Origin: Fidelibacterota bacterium
GTDB lineage: Bacteria; Fidelibacterota; Marinisomatia; Marinisomatales; TCS56
DNA: 35,610 nt
Assembly (NCBI GenBank): GCA_013203115.1
Contig: JABMQW010000039.1
Location: forward strand, 1 to 35,610
Direction: 5' to 3'
Under the pieces are notes generated by a model. It had not been told where the DNA came from, searched no databases, and was given only the letters and a program-made list of their open reading frames with translations. The first letter of the stretch is position 1. Each line of letters starts with the position of its first letter. The position numbers and the translations under genes are program-made. Below are positions 1 to 8,545 of the stretch, piece after piece.

Positions 1-77
1 GTATTTCCTCCAAATTCCACATAATCAGGTTCGGGAACAGGTATTGATCCTCTGGTGCCATAGAATGTTATTTTCAT
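1..77 (-). CDS. MBL-fold metallo-hydrolase, N-terminal fragment
   Basis: Partial gene running off the left edge. Reading the minus strand from an ATG at 77-75 gives 25 residues beginning MKITFYGTRGSIPVPEP and reaching FGGN at the edge. This matches the characteristic N-terminus of beta-lactamase-fold hydrolases related to class II cyclic-nucleotide phosphodiesterases and RNase Z-like enzymes, where the conserved GTRGS turn and GGN motif precede the metal-binding HxHxDH motif, which lies outside the window. A good Shine-Dalgarno (GGAGG, minus strand, about 83-87) sits just upstream of the ATG. It is divergent from polA, leaving 192 bases between the two starts for both promoters. The substrate cannot be told from this fragment. 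Confidence 0.75.
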   Translation of the reverse strand, partial: MKITFYGTRGSIPVPEPDYVEFGGN

Positions 78-269
78 TACGATTCCTCCAAAAGTCAGAT
101 GAACCTTAAAGCTAATCAATTAATTAAACAATACTAATTCCTGAATTCAAACTTGTTGTGTAAGCTGCTACATAATTGTTAAGATGGTGTGTAATATACT
201 GCAAAACACTAAACGATTAGTTCAATTCGTCGTTTGAGCTTCTTTTAGTCCAGCCGTAACTTCGCGGCC

Positions 270-2984
270 ATGACTATCCCCCAATCCGACCGAAAAAAAT
301 TATTTTTAATTGATGGTTATGCCATGTTATACCGGGCGCATTTTGCTTTCATCCGCAATCCGCTGATCACCAGTTACGGTTTGCATACCAGTGCCTTGTT
401 CGGCTTTGTTAATCAGGTTTTCCGTCTTCTTCAAACAGAGGAACCGGACTATCTCGTAGCCGTTTTTGATGCCAAGGAAAAGACCTTCCGACATAAGCGC
501 TACCCGGAGTACAAAGCTACCCGGGAAAAGATGCCTGAGGAACTGGTGGATCAACTGCCTCATATCTGGAAATTGATGGCTGCGATGAATATCATCACGA
601 TGGTTAAACCCGGATGGGAGGCAGATGATATAATCGGTACTTTGGTTAAACAGGCCTCTCAACATGGTTTAGATGCATATATTGTCAGTGGTGATAAGGA
701 TTTTATGCAATTGGTAAATGACCATGTATTTCTGTATACTACTGTTCGGCGTTCGCAGGAAGTGGTAATCTATGACCGCCAAGGCGTTATTGATCGATGG
801 GGTGTAGCGCCCGAAAAAATAACCGATCTACTGGGATTGATGGGCGATTCATCTGACAATATTCCCGGTGTAAAAGGAGTCGGCGAGAAGTCCGCTGCTA
901 AATTACTCCAGGAATACGGTTCACTAGTAAAAGTTCTAGAAAATGCCGAAAAAGTTACTAATAAGCGGGTCCGCAACGGTCTTTTAGAATATAAGGAGGA
1001 GGCACTGTTAAGCCGGGAACTGGTAACTATCGATACTGACATGGAGTTGGATTATTCTATTTCTGATCTGGTACGACGGGATTTTGATTTTGATGCTGTT
1101 GAGGATTTATTCCGGGTGCTGGAAATCAACGCTTTAAACCGGCAGTTGGACATTCTGCGCGGTAAAGAAACGGTTGTAGAAACGAAAAAGGATTATCATA
1201 CAATTATCGAATTGGATGATCTATCTGCTTTTATTGGTGCTATCCAACGTGATCATATCCTGTCCATTGATCTTGAAACTACTTCGGTCGACCCAATGTT
1301 GGCGCAAATAGTGGGCTTCAGTTTTGCCTGTCAATCCGATGCCGGTGTATATATTCCGGTGGATTATCTGAATAAGACTAAAAATAATTTTGGTGTCGAT
1401 GATCTAACTGTTGTATTAAAAATATTAAAACCGGTGCTGGAAAATTCCGATATCGCTAAAACCGGTCAGAATATTAAATATAACGCGCTGATTCTTAAAC
1501 GGTACGGTATTGAAGTTAAGGGTATAGTCTTTGATACAATGGTCGCCGCCCATTTGATTAAACCGGAACTTCGTTCTTATAAATTGGATAACCTGAGCCG
1601 GGAGTATCTGAATTATACGATGGTGCCGATTTCCGATCTGATTGGTAAGGGAAAGAACCAAATCTCCTTCAATCAAGTGGAGTTGAAAAAAGCTGCTCAC
1701 TATGCCGCCGAAGATGCTGACATAGCCGGTCAATTAACCTACCTGTTCCAAAAAGAACTGGCCAAAATGGGCTTGGAAGATTTCTTCAATCGAGTTGAAA
1801 TACCATTAATACCAGCATTGACCAGGATGGAGTATAACGGTGTTTTTGTTGACCGAAATATGTTGGTGGAAATGTCGGCCGAATTTGGCAAGAAATTGAC
1901 CGGATTAACTGCTGAAATCCACAAAGTCGCCGGCACGGAGTTTAATATCAATTCAACCCAGCAACTAGCCCAGGTGTTATTTGATTTGCTGGGATTAAAA
2001 CCAGTGAAAAAGCGATCCACCGCTGAAAATGTACTGGAAGTACTCAAGGATAGCCACCCCTTACCAGGGTTGATGTTAGAATACCGCAAGCTGGCGAAAT
2101 TGAAATCGACATATTTGGATGCACTGGTTGAATTAATCAATCCGGAGACAGGCCGGATTCACACCACTTTCAACCAGACAATCGCAGCTACCGGACGGCT
2201 GTCAAGTAGTAATCCCAATTTCCAGAACATACCCATCAGACGTGAAGAAGGCCGGGAAATACGAAAGGCATTTCGAGTCCAGAAAAAGGGCTGGAAGATT
2301 CTAGCTGCGGATTATTCTCAGATCGAGTTGCGTATTATGGCCCACCTGAGTGCTGATCCTGGTCTGATTGAGGCCTTTACCAATAATGAGGATATCCACA
2401 CGCGCACGGCCAGTCTGGTCTACGGTGTCTCCCAGGAGGATGTGTTACCCGAAATGCGTCGAACAGCCAAGATAGTCAATTTTGGGATAATGTACGGGGC
2501 AGGACCTTTCCGTATTAGTCAGGAACTGGGATTACCGCTTGCCGAGGCTCAATACCTGATTGATAGCTATTTTAAACAGTATGCCGGTATTAAAGATTAC
2601 ATTGACCGTACATTGGAGCAAGCACGTACTGAAAAATATGTGGAAACCATCTTGGGTCGTCGCCGGCCGGTTTGGGATTGTGACAGTGACAAACGCATGC
2701 GCCGGGAAGCTGCCGAACGAATGGCTATCAATATGCCTATCCAAGGGACTGCGGCGGAAATGATCAAGCTGGCTATGATTAAAATCGATGCTGAAATAAT
2801 CCGACGTAATCTGGCTGCAAAAATGATCCTCCAGGTGCATGACGAATTACTATTCGAAGCACCGGAAGGGGAACTGGATGAATTAACCATTTTAGTCGTT
2901 TACGAGATGGAAAATGCCCTGCCCCTCAATGTACCAATAGTTGTAGATTTAGGGGTAGGTGACAACTGGTTTGAAGCTCATTAA
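270..2984 (+). CDS. polA: DNA polymerase I
   Basis: Full-length family A polymerase (904 aa), used in Okazaki-fragment processing and repair synthesis. The N-terminal 5'-nuclease domain (about 1-290) carries FLIDGYAMLYRAHFAF, GWEADDIIGTL, SGDKDFMQLV and the GDSSDNIPGVKGVGEKSA helix-hairpin-helix segment. The middle 3'-5' exonuclease-like domain (about 310-495) keeps DLET (D334, E336) and YAAEDAD (D482). However, the Exo II motif reads GQNIKYN with Asn405 where E. coli has the metal-ligand Asp424. The polymerase domain has motif A ADYSQIELR (D681), motif B RRTAKIVNFGIMYG and motif C QVHDE (D858). The ATG has no obvious Shine-Dalgarno but is followed at once by the conserved nuclease start. The family assignment is certain; proofreading capacity is doubtful. 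Confidence 0.97.
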   Translation: MTIPQSDRKKLFLIDGYAMLYRAHFAFIRNPLITSYGLHTSALFGFVNQVFRLLQTEEPDYLVAVFDAKEKTFRHKRYPEYKATREKMPEELVDQLPHIWKLMAAMNIITMVKPGWEADDIIGTLVKQASQHGLDAYIVSGDKDFMQLVNDHVFLYTTVRRSQEVVIYDRQGVIDRWGVAPEKITDLLGLMGDSSDNIPGVKGVGEKSAAKLLQEYGSLVKVLENAEKVTNKRVRNGLLEYKEEALLSRELVTIDTDMELDYSISDLVRRDFDFDAVEDLFRVLEINALNRQLDILRGKETVVETKKDYHTIIELDDLSAFIGAIQRDHILSIDLETTSVDPMLAQIVGFSFACQSDAGVYIPVDYLNKTKNNFGVDDLTVVLKILKPVLENSDIAKTGQNIKYNALILKRYGIEVKGIVFDTMVAAHLIKPELRSYKLDNLSREYLNYTMVPISDLIGKGKNQISFNQVELKKAAHYAAEDADIAGQLTYLFQKELAKMGLEDFFNRVEIPLIPALTRMEYNGVFVDRNMLVEMSAEFGKKLTGLTAEIHKVAGTEFNINSTQQLAQVLFDLLGLKPVKKRSTAENVLEVLKDSHPLPGLMLEYRKLAKLKSTYLDALVELINPETGRIHTTFNQTIAATGRLSSSNPNFQNIPIRREEGREIRKAFRVQKKGWKILAADYSQIELRIMAHLSADPGLIEAFTNNEDIHTRTASLVYGVSQEDVLPEMRRTAKIVNFGIMYGAGPFRISQELGLPLAEAQYLIDSYFKQYAGIKDYIDRTLEQARTEKYVETILGRRRPVWDCDSDKRMRREAAERMAINMPIQGTAAEMIKLAMIKIDAEIIRRNLAAKMILQVHDELLFEAPEGELDELTILVVYEMENALPLNVPIVVDLGVGDNWFEAH

Positions 2985-3097
2985 ATCAGCATAAAAGTCG
3001 GGGATCAGGAAACCTGTATTGAATTTCGGTTCTACTTGTACAATGAACCCGTAACCAAGTATCCAGAATCAAATAACTAATACCAAGTATCCGGAGT

Positions 3098-4024
3098 ATG
3101 GAAGCAAGTATAACCTTAAAAAAAGTTGGTAAACTGGTCGGTGGTCGCACTATCTTGGCCGGAATGTCTTTCGGCGTCGAACGGGGGTCGTTAGTTGCTA
3201 TCATCGGTGACAACGACTCAGGAAAATCTACATTATTACATGTATTAGCAGGTTATGAAAAGCCCGATTACGGGAATGTTTATGTGCATGGTTTGGATAT
3301 GGTTAAACGCCGTGCTGAAACTTGCCGAGTAGTGGCCTATGTTCCTCATGAACCGGATTTTGATCCTTGGTTAACCGTTGAACAAAATATTCATTTTATC
3401 GGAGCGTTACACAAGATACCTCAGGAAAAACTCGACCAAAGGATCGTAGGATACAGCCAACGTTTGGGGATTGAGAATTATCTTAACGTAACTACCGGTG
3501 ACTTGTCACTTGGTATTCAAAAGCGCGCTCTGATTGTACGAGCCTTGGTTCAAGAACCCCAGATTTTGATACTGGATGAGCCCACCGCCTTTATGGATGC
3601 CGATTCCCGGCGCATGGTATGGGAAATACTATCGGAAATGCGAGAAGGGCGTACGATTATTTATGCCAGCCAGGATTTACGCGAAGTGGAGCTTGCTAAT
3701 GATCGTATCCTGGTTTTACACAACGGACACATGGTGTTGGATGGAACTTTGGAAAAATTGCTGGCTACCACCAATCAATATCACCAATTTCGGGTTGAGT
3801 TCGAGAAACTTTCCGATGATCTTTACCAGGAATTATCTAGAGTCTCAACGGTGGTTAACCCCAGTCGCGTTGGCAATACTTTCCATTTTTATGGTCGCTC
3901 GCGCCGGGTATTTTTCCATGTGCTAAAAAAAGCAGCAGATGCGGTTATGACTGATTTTCACGTCAGTACACTAGGTTTAAAGGATTTAATGGATACCAAT
4001 TACGCTAGAAAGGGATTGGAATGA
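3098..4024 (+). CDS. ABC transporter ATP-binding protein (ABC-2 export type, altered active-site loops)
   Basis: 308-aa nucleotide-binding subunit, expected to power the permease encoded directly downstream (ATGA overlap at 4021-4024). Walker A is GDNDSGKS (37-44) and Walker B is ILILDEP (156-162, catalytic E161). The signature is SLGIQ (137-141) rather than SGGQ, and the D-loop region is MDADSR. Two positions are unusual: the Q-loop reads YVPHEP with His84 where Gln is expected, and the switch reads ASQDL with Gln192 where His is expected. A C-terminal extension of about 90 aa follows the NBD, as in many drug or lipid exporters of the DrrA/CcmA style. The ATG at 3098 places the first beta strand normally, although the GGAG just before it is too close to be an ideal ribosome site. 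The substrate is unknown. Confidence 0.88.
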   Translation: MEASITLKKVGKLVGGRTILAGMSFGVERGSLVAIIGDNDSGKSTLLHVLAGYEKPDYGNVYVHGLDMVKRRAETCRVVAYVPHEPDFDPWLTVEQNIHFIGALHKIPQEKLDQRIVGYSQRLGIENYLNVTTGDLSLGIQKRALIVRALVQEPQILILDEPTAFMDADSRRMVWEILSEMREGRTIIYASQDLREVELANDRILVLHNGHMVLDGTLEKLLATTNQYHQFRVEFEKLSDDLYQELSRVSTVVNPSRVGNTFHFYGRSRRVFFHVLKKAADAVMTDFHVSTLGLKDLMDTNYARKGLE

Positions 4025-4770
4025 TAGCAGCCTTTTTAAAACGACGCTGGTGGCTGACTCAAAACCGAATTTTATCCTCAATTACTTTGGCTTTGGTGGT
4101 TCCGGTAATTTTATATATTTCAATTGTTTCGATAATGAACAATGTTATTCGTCGATCAATCGATGGTATCCCTTATGAGCATTGGGTTTTCCCCGGTCTG
4201 GTTATGATAGTCGCGATAATTGGCCTGTTCCCCCTTTTATACCGTGATTTTTTTGATTTACGGATACACCGTCGTATTCTACAACCGATAACGCTGACTC
4301 CAATTTCCAAGGTGGAAATCGTTGGTGGAATCGTTATTACAGCCATTATTGAATCTATTACTTATGTTGTAATTGGTATCGCAGTTTTATCAATTTTGAT
4401 TTCGACTTCATTTACTTTGTTAGACTATATAATAATAATTTTTTATTTAATCCTTTTTAATGGTGTTATGGCTAATGCCTTTGTCTCAGTAGGTTTATTG
4501 ACTGACCGGGTTACTACATATATGTTTATCATCCTGGGATTTATTATTTTTATAATGTTTGGTTCAGGAATTATAGTGGAACTTGAGTTTTATCCTTCCC
4601 TTATGAGCAATTTCTTCTCTAACCTCCCTACCAGCGTTTTAATGCGTGGTCTGCGATCCGGGTTGTTTTTTAATCGTTTTGATTGGGTATCCGTAGCATA
4701 TCCTTTAATAGTAACTGCAGTCTGGTTTGGGATAAACAGCATTATATTTAAAATTAAATCAAAACAATGA
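4021..4770 (+). CDS. ABC-2 type transporter permease
   Basis: 249-aa integral membrane protein with about six hydrophobic segments (near residues 18-38, 57-77, 97-125, 133-158, 165-190 and 222-243), the topology of ABC-2 permeases. A short basic N-terminus (LKRRWWLTQNR) precedes the first segment. The central part resembles the ABC-2 pattern of a cytoplasmic loop with LQPITLTPIS followed by hydrophobic helices. It starts on the ATG that overlaps the ATPase stop codon and ends with an ATGA overlap onto the next gene, so the three are almost certainly co-transcribed and translationally coupled. Export of an envelope component or toxic compound is the family expectation; the cargo is not indicated. 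Confidence 0.85.
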   Translation: MIAAFLKRRWWLTQNRILSSITLALVVPVILYISIVSIMNNVIRRSIDGIPYEHWVFPGLVMIVAIIGLFPLLYRDFFDLRIHRRILQPITLTPISKVEIVGGIVITAIIESITYVVIGIAVLSILISTSFTLLDYIIIIFYLILFNGVMANAFVSVGLLTDRVTTYMFIILGFIIFIMFGSGIIVELEFYPSLMSNFFSNLPTSVLMRGLRSGLFFNRFDWVSVAYPLIVTAVWFGINSIIFKIKSKQ

Positions 4771-5240
4771 AAGCCTACTTGTCCGGTGCAATGGAGTATG
4801 TACCCGATGAGGGAAAATCCTGGCGAACTGAAATTGAACTGTGGCTGAAACGGGAATTGGGTCATATGGTATTTAATCCGGTAACGGAAACTGAAAAACT
4901 GGTTGGTAACCAGAATGCACAAGATTATCGAGTATGGAAAAATACTGATATCGAACGCTATCGCACATTTGTCCGCCAGTTTGTTGACCATGATATTCAG
5001 GCCGTACAAAATGATTGCGATTATTTAATCTGTTACTGGGATCAGGCAGCCGCCCGGGGAGGCGGAACCCAGGGTGAAGTCACAATGGCCTATCATTCAG
5101 GCAAGCAGGTGTATATGGTTTGCGAACTCCCAGCGGAAGAGATCAGCGGCTGGATTCTGGCCTGTGCCACAGAACTTTTCGATTCATTCGATGAATTGAA
5201 GCAGTTCCTGGTACAGCAATACGGCGGGAGGGAAGCGTAA
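4767..5240 (+). CDS. Nucleoside 2-deoxyribosyltransferase-like protein
   Basis: 157-aa soluble protein opening with MKAYLSGAMEY, the beta1-loop typical of the nucleoside 2-deoxyribosyltransferase-like superfamily (glycosidases and transferases acting on N-glycosidic bonds of deoxynucleosides). The later segment CDYLICYWD, then GGGTQGEVTMAYHSGKQVYMV, fits the family pattern in which the Glu of the G-T-x-x-E motif (E104) is the catalytic nucleophile and the tail returns to the core sheet. Its start codon overlaps the stop of the ABC permease, which is an unexpected partner for a nucleotide-salvage fold. True substrate unknown; it could be a nucleoside hydrolase, a nucleotide-derivative sensor or a DNPH1-like enzyme. 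Family assignment is moderately sure, exact reaction is not. Confidence 0.72.
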   Translation: MKAYLSGAMEYVPDEGKSWRTEIELWLKRELGHMVFNPVTETEKLVGNQNAQDYRVWKNTDIERYRTFVRQFVDHDIQAVQNDCDYLICYWDQAAARGGGTQGEVTMAYHSGKQVYMVCELPAEEISGWILACATELFDSFDELKQFLVQQYGGREA

Positions 5241-5344
5241 TTAAACCTTCGATAGGTGATAAACCGGGATCAGGATTGTAGTTCCTTTTTTAGGCTCATT
5301 GGTTTTATTATTCCCCGATCCAGGGACAATCTTTTTCACTGAAT

Positions 5345-6004
5345 ATGTCGATCAGAATTAAAATCTGCTGTATCCGGAATACCATCGAGGCTGAAATGGC
5401 CCTGAAGGCGGGTGCTTCTGCCATCGGTTTAGTCACGGAAATGCCCAGCGGTCCCGGTGTCATCTCCGAAATTGAAGTGGCAAAAATTGCCGCAGCGATT
5501 GGACCTAGAATAAACACTTTTTTATTGACTTCTAAAGGTGATGTTCCGGCACTTTTTAAACAGATAGGATACTGTGGCGTGAGTACCGTTCAATTGTGCG
5601 ACCGGCTGGAAAATGGTACCTACCGGGAATTGAAACGGGCGTTTCCGGCTGTAGACATCGTACCGGTAATCCATGTAACCGGGCCGGCTTCGATCGACAG
5701 AGCTCTGAAGATCGCTCCTCAAGTCGATGGCTTATTACTGGATTCAGGAAATCCCGATTTGCCGGTAAAAGAGCTGGGAGGAACCGGAAGATCCCATGAC
5801 TGGGAAATCAGTCGTCGGATTGTTGAGCTGGTAGATGTACCGGTATATCTGGCGGGCGGGTTAAATTCGGGAAATGTTAGTGAGGCTATTCAAACAGTTC
5901 AGCCATTTGGGATTGATGTCTGCTCCGGTGTTCGGTCCGGGAACTCCCTTGATATGGAAAAACTAGCCTCGTTTATCGCGGCTGTAAAATCAGCTTCAAC
6001 TTAA
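5345..6004 (+). CDS. Phosphoribosylanthranilate isomerase-like TIM-barrel protein (TrpF family, divergent)
   Basis: 219-aa (beta/alpha)8 protein related to TrpF, which isomerises N-(5-phosphoribosyl)anthranilate in tryptophan synthesis. Strand 1 carries KICC with Cys8 in the catalytic cysteine position, LLLDS supplies the catalytic Asp (D133), and GGTGRSHDW, LAGGLNSGNV and GIDVCSGVRSG match the phosphate-binding strands 6-8. It departs from canonical TrpF in the loop after strand 2, which reads TEMPSGPGVI where classical enzymes have an S-x-R element, and no other trp gene is near. The next gene, a secreted dipeptidase, begins 14 bases after its stop. It may be a true TrpF or a paralogue with another sugar-phosphate substrate, so no gene symbol is given. 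Confidence 0.75.
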   Translation: MSIRIKICCIRNTIEAEMALKAGASAIGLVTEMPSGPGVISEIEVAKIAAAIGPRINTFLLTSKGDVPALFKQIGYCGVSTVQLCDRLENGTYRELKRAFPAVDIVPVIHVTGPASIDRALKIAPQVDGLLLDSGNPDLPVKELGGTGRSHDWEISRRIVELVDVPVYLAGGLNSGNVSEAIQTVQPFGIDVCSGVRSGNSLDMEKLASFIAAVKSAST

Positions 6005-6018
6005 CTGATAGAGTAAAT

Positions 6019-6753
6019 ATGCAGAAATTATCGTTGGCAGGAATTCTGTTAATAACGAGTCTTTCGGCTGGTTCACTGCCGAATGGATTTGTTTATATTA
6101 AAGATGTTGTTCCCAATATTGTCCTGGAAATCCGGTATCACAGCGAATATAATTTTCTGGGAGCTCAGGTTGATGGATATCAGGCACCCGTAGGGATAAT
6201 CACCAAGCAGGCGGCAGAAGCCCTGGCCGAGGTTCAGGCTGAATTAAACCAATTTGGCATGTCATTGAAAATCTATGATGCCTACCGGCCTCAACAAGCG
6301 GTGGATCATTTTGTCCGCTGGGCCGCGGATTTTGGCGATACCTTAACCAAACTTGAATTTTATCCCACGTTGGATAAACCAATTCTGCTGGAGGAAGTAT
6401 ATATTGCAACCCGTTCCAGTCATACACGCGGATCAGCCGTGGATTTGACAATTGTACCCTTACCGGTGCCGGAACAGAAGGAGTTCGATATTACTAACCA
6501 ATGTGATTGCTCCCGGGGAAATCGGAATCGTTCACTGGATAACAGCATTGATATGGGTTCCGGTTTTGATTGCTTCCACGAGTTATCCCACACGGCTCAA
6601 CCGCGATTGACCAAAGAGCAGCGGATAAACCGTTTATTATTAAAATCGATAATGGAGAAATATGGTTTCAGGAATTATTCCAAGGAATGGTGGCATTTTA
6701 ATTTAATTGAAGAGCCTTTTCCGGAAACCTATTTTAATTTTCCGATTAAATAA
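6019..6753 (+). CDS. D-alanyl-D-alanine dipeptidase, VanX/DdpX family, secreted
   Basis: 244-aa zinc metallopeptidase (M15D) that hydrolyses D-Ala-D-Ala. Conserved elements are all visible: YDAYRP (Arg90, transition-state arginine), SSHTRGSAVD (zinc ligands His135 and Asp142), a DMGSGFD segment, and EWWHF (catalytic Glu223, zinc ligand His226). A hydrophobic leader (about 1-18, MQKLSLAGILLITSLSAG) indicates export to the periplasm, so it more likely scavenges wall-derived dipeptide than removes cytoplasmic precursor as VanX does in resistance clusters. There are no vanR/S/H/A-type neighbours. The segment between the two zinc motifs (about 150-190) is slightly longer and contains Cys162 and Cys164. 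Likely co-transcribed with the TrpF-like gene upstream and the acetyltransferase downstream. Confidence 0.9.
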   Translation: MQKLSLAGILLITSLSAGSLPNGFVYIKDVVPNIVLEIRYHSEYNFLGAQVDGYQAPVGIITKQAAEALAEVQAELNQFGMSLKIYDAYRPQQAVDHFVRWAADFGDTLTKLEFYPTLDKPILLEEVYIATRSSHTRGSAVDLTIVPLPVPEQKEFDITNQCDCSRGNRNRSLDNSIDMGSGFDCFHELSHTAQPRLTKEQRINRLLLKSIMEKYGFRNYSKEWWHFNLIEEPFPETYFNFPIK

Positions 6754-6777
6754 TTCACCGTATTTAGAGCGCAGATA

Positions 6778-8007
6778 ATGGAAATTGTTACATATCAGCC
6801 TGAGCAAGACGAAAAAGCAGTCATGCGTATTTTTAAAGAAGTGGGCTGGATAGAGAATAAAAAGCAGGAAAAAGGGGCGCGGATCTATTTTAATGGTCAG
6901 CGGGCGTTAATTGCTAAAATCAATGGTGAAGCAGAGTGTTTTGCAGGAACCATGCCCGGGGTGATAAAATATCTGAACAAAGATTTATCCTTTACTGCCG
7001 TTACTGGTGTGGTAACCAGCCGAATTGCTCGTAAACAGGGCTTAGCTGGCAAGCTTACCGCTCGTGTTATCGCCCGGGATGCAGCTGAAGGAGCCTTAGT
7101 GGCCGGACTCGGTATTTTTGAGCAGGGCTACTACAATCGGTTGGGATTCGGTTCGGGAGTATATGAGAACTGGATTAATTTTGATCCGGCCAACCTGGTT
7201 GTTGACCGCCAGGTGCGTACGCCCCAGCGGCTGACAGCAGATAATTACCGAGAAATTCAGCAGGCTCTTGAAAAACGTCGCCGCGGACACGGCAGCATTA
7301 GCATTACCAAAATCAATTCGGTTCAGGCTGAGCTTCACTGGATTAAAGACGGGTTTGGCCTAGGGTACTTCGATGGTAAAAACGGTGAGTTGACCCATTT
7401 TATCTGGTGTAAGTCCGATGGTGAAATCGGCCCGTATGAAGTAGTTCTTTATGCTTTTCAGGAGGCCGATCAGTTTCTGGAACTGATGGCTCTGATTAAA
7501 AGTTTTGGCGACCAGATACGGATGGTACGGATGCGCGAACCGGCGGGAATTCAGGTTCAGGACTTGATCAAACAACCATTTCGCTGGCGTCAGTTAACCC
7601 AGAAGAATAAATTTGAGAATATTAACCGGGCGACAGCATATTATCAGATTCGGATTTGCGATTTGATAGGCTGCATGCGAAAAACTCACCTGCCATTTGG
7701 TGAGGCTCAATTTAATTTGAAATTGAGTGATCCAATTTCTAATTATCTGGATAATTCCAGTCCGTGGCAGGGCGTGGCAGGAGATTATATAGTTACCTTG
7801 GGGAAGGTTTCCAATGCTCATCCCGGAACAAATCCAGATATACCAACATTAATTGCATCTGTGGGTGCTTTTACTCGTTTATGGATGGGTGTTCGTCCCG
7901 CCTCCGGTTTGGCGATTACTGATGATCTGAAAGCACCGCAGGAATTAATTATGGAATTGGATGTTTTACTCCGGTTACCTGAGCCAAAGCCCGAATGGGA
8001 TTTCTAA
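6778..8007 (+). CDS. GNAT family N-acetyltransferase, Eis-like
   Basis: 409-aa protein with the size and layout of Eis-type acetyltransferases: an N-terminal GNAT domain (about 1-140), a second degenerate GNAT-like domain (about 150-290) and a C-terminal SCP2-like domain (about 300-409). The acetyl-CoA pyrophosphate loop is visible as RIARKQGLAGKL (82-93, R/Q-x-x-G-x-A pattern). The segment GYYNRLGFGSG (117-127) corresponds to the region of the catalytic tyrosine in Eis. The protein ends in Phe, as in Eis, where the terminal carboxylate takes part in catalysis. Acceptor unknown; family members acetylate aminoglycosides, other amines or protein lysines. It begins 24 bases after the dipeptidase gene, probably the same operon. 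Confidence 0.82.
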   Translation: MEIVTYQPEQDEKAVMRIFKEVGWIENKKQEKGARIYFNGQRALIAKINGEAECFAGTMPGVIKYLNKDLSFTAVTGVVTSRIARKQGLAGKLTARVIARDAAEGALVAGLGIFEQGYYNRLGFGSGVYENWINFDPANLVVDRQVRTPQRLTADNYREIQQALEKRRRGHGSISITKINSVQAELHWIKDGFGLGYFDGKNGELTHFIWCKSDGEIGPYEVVLYAFQEADQFLELMALIKSFGDQIRMVRMREPAGIQVQDLIKQPFRWRQLTQKNKFENINRATAYYQIRICDLIGCMRKTHLPFGEAQFNLKLSDPISNYLDNSSPWQGVAGDYIVTLGKVSNAHPGTNPDIPTLIASVGAFTRLWMGVRPASGLAITDDLKAPQELIMELDVLLRLPEPKPEWDF

Positions 8008-8079
8008 CACTTGCTATTTGTGTTAATTTCAATTCGATGAGTATTTGAGGGGCAGTAATTAATATCGGAAGGATGAACA

Positions 8080-8478
8080 ATGAGTATACCAATTGCTGTT
8101 AAAGATTTTATGGTCAAAAACATAATTACTTTTCGACCTGACCAGAACGTTTTTGAAGTTATTGACCAATTGATTGATACGTGCATATCCGGTGGTGCGG
8201 TTCTGGATAAAGATCAGAACTTGGTTGGTATTATTTCCGAAAAAGATTGTATGCACACGATTGTTAAATCATCGTACTATGATGGTATGGGTGCCCTGGT
8301 TTCTGATTTAATGACCGTTGAAGTGGATACTGTAGATATCAATGCGAGTATTCATAGTACGGCTCAAAAATTTCTGGATTGTCATTACCGCCGGTTTCCG
8401 GTTTTGGAGAACGGAAAATTGGTTGGACAAGTAAGTCGCCGAGATATATTAAAAGCGGTTCAGTCTATTCCGCATTGA
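8080..8478 (+). CDS. CBS-domain pair protein
   Basis: 132-aa protein made almost entirely of two CBS repeats (about 8-62 and 75-130), a module that binds adenine nucleotides such as AMP, ATP or SAM and usually acts as a regulatory sensor. Each repeat has the typical ending: GGAVLDKDQNLVGIISEKD in the first and RRFPVLENGKLVGQVSRRDIL in the second. No enzymatic domain is attached. A strong ribosome site (GGAAGG, 8067-8072) is seven bases before the ATG at 8080, which selects this start over the out-of-frame ATG at 8073. The regulated partner is not evident from neighbours. Confidence 0.88.
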   Translation: MSIPIAVKDFMVKNIITFRPDQNVFEVIDQLIDTCISGGAVLDKDQNLVGIISEKDCMHTIVKSSYYDGMGALVSDLMTVEVDTVDINASIHSTAQKFLDCHYRRFPVLENGKLVGQVSRRDILKAVQSIPH

Positions 8479-8545
8479 CAATGATTATATTTATTAATAT
8501 TTAGTAAAGGTAAATTTGCAACAATTATTAATAAAGGAAGGCAAA

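Noticed and set aside
1-269. A search for paired -35/-10 boxes for polA around TATACT at 195-200.
   Set aside because: No -35 at an acceptable spacing; not strong enough to annotate.
2986-3213. Minus-strand frame across the gap between polA and the ABC ATPase gene.
   Set aside because: It overlaps the true ATPase start, has no ribosome site and gives no recognisable protein.
6019-8007. A possible vancomycin-resistance cluster because of the VanX-type gene.
   Set aside because: No VanA/VanH ligase or dehydrogenase or VanRS-type regulators are nearby, and the dipeptidase carries a signal peptide.
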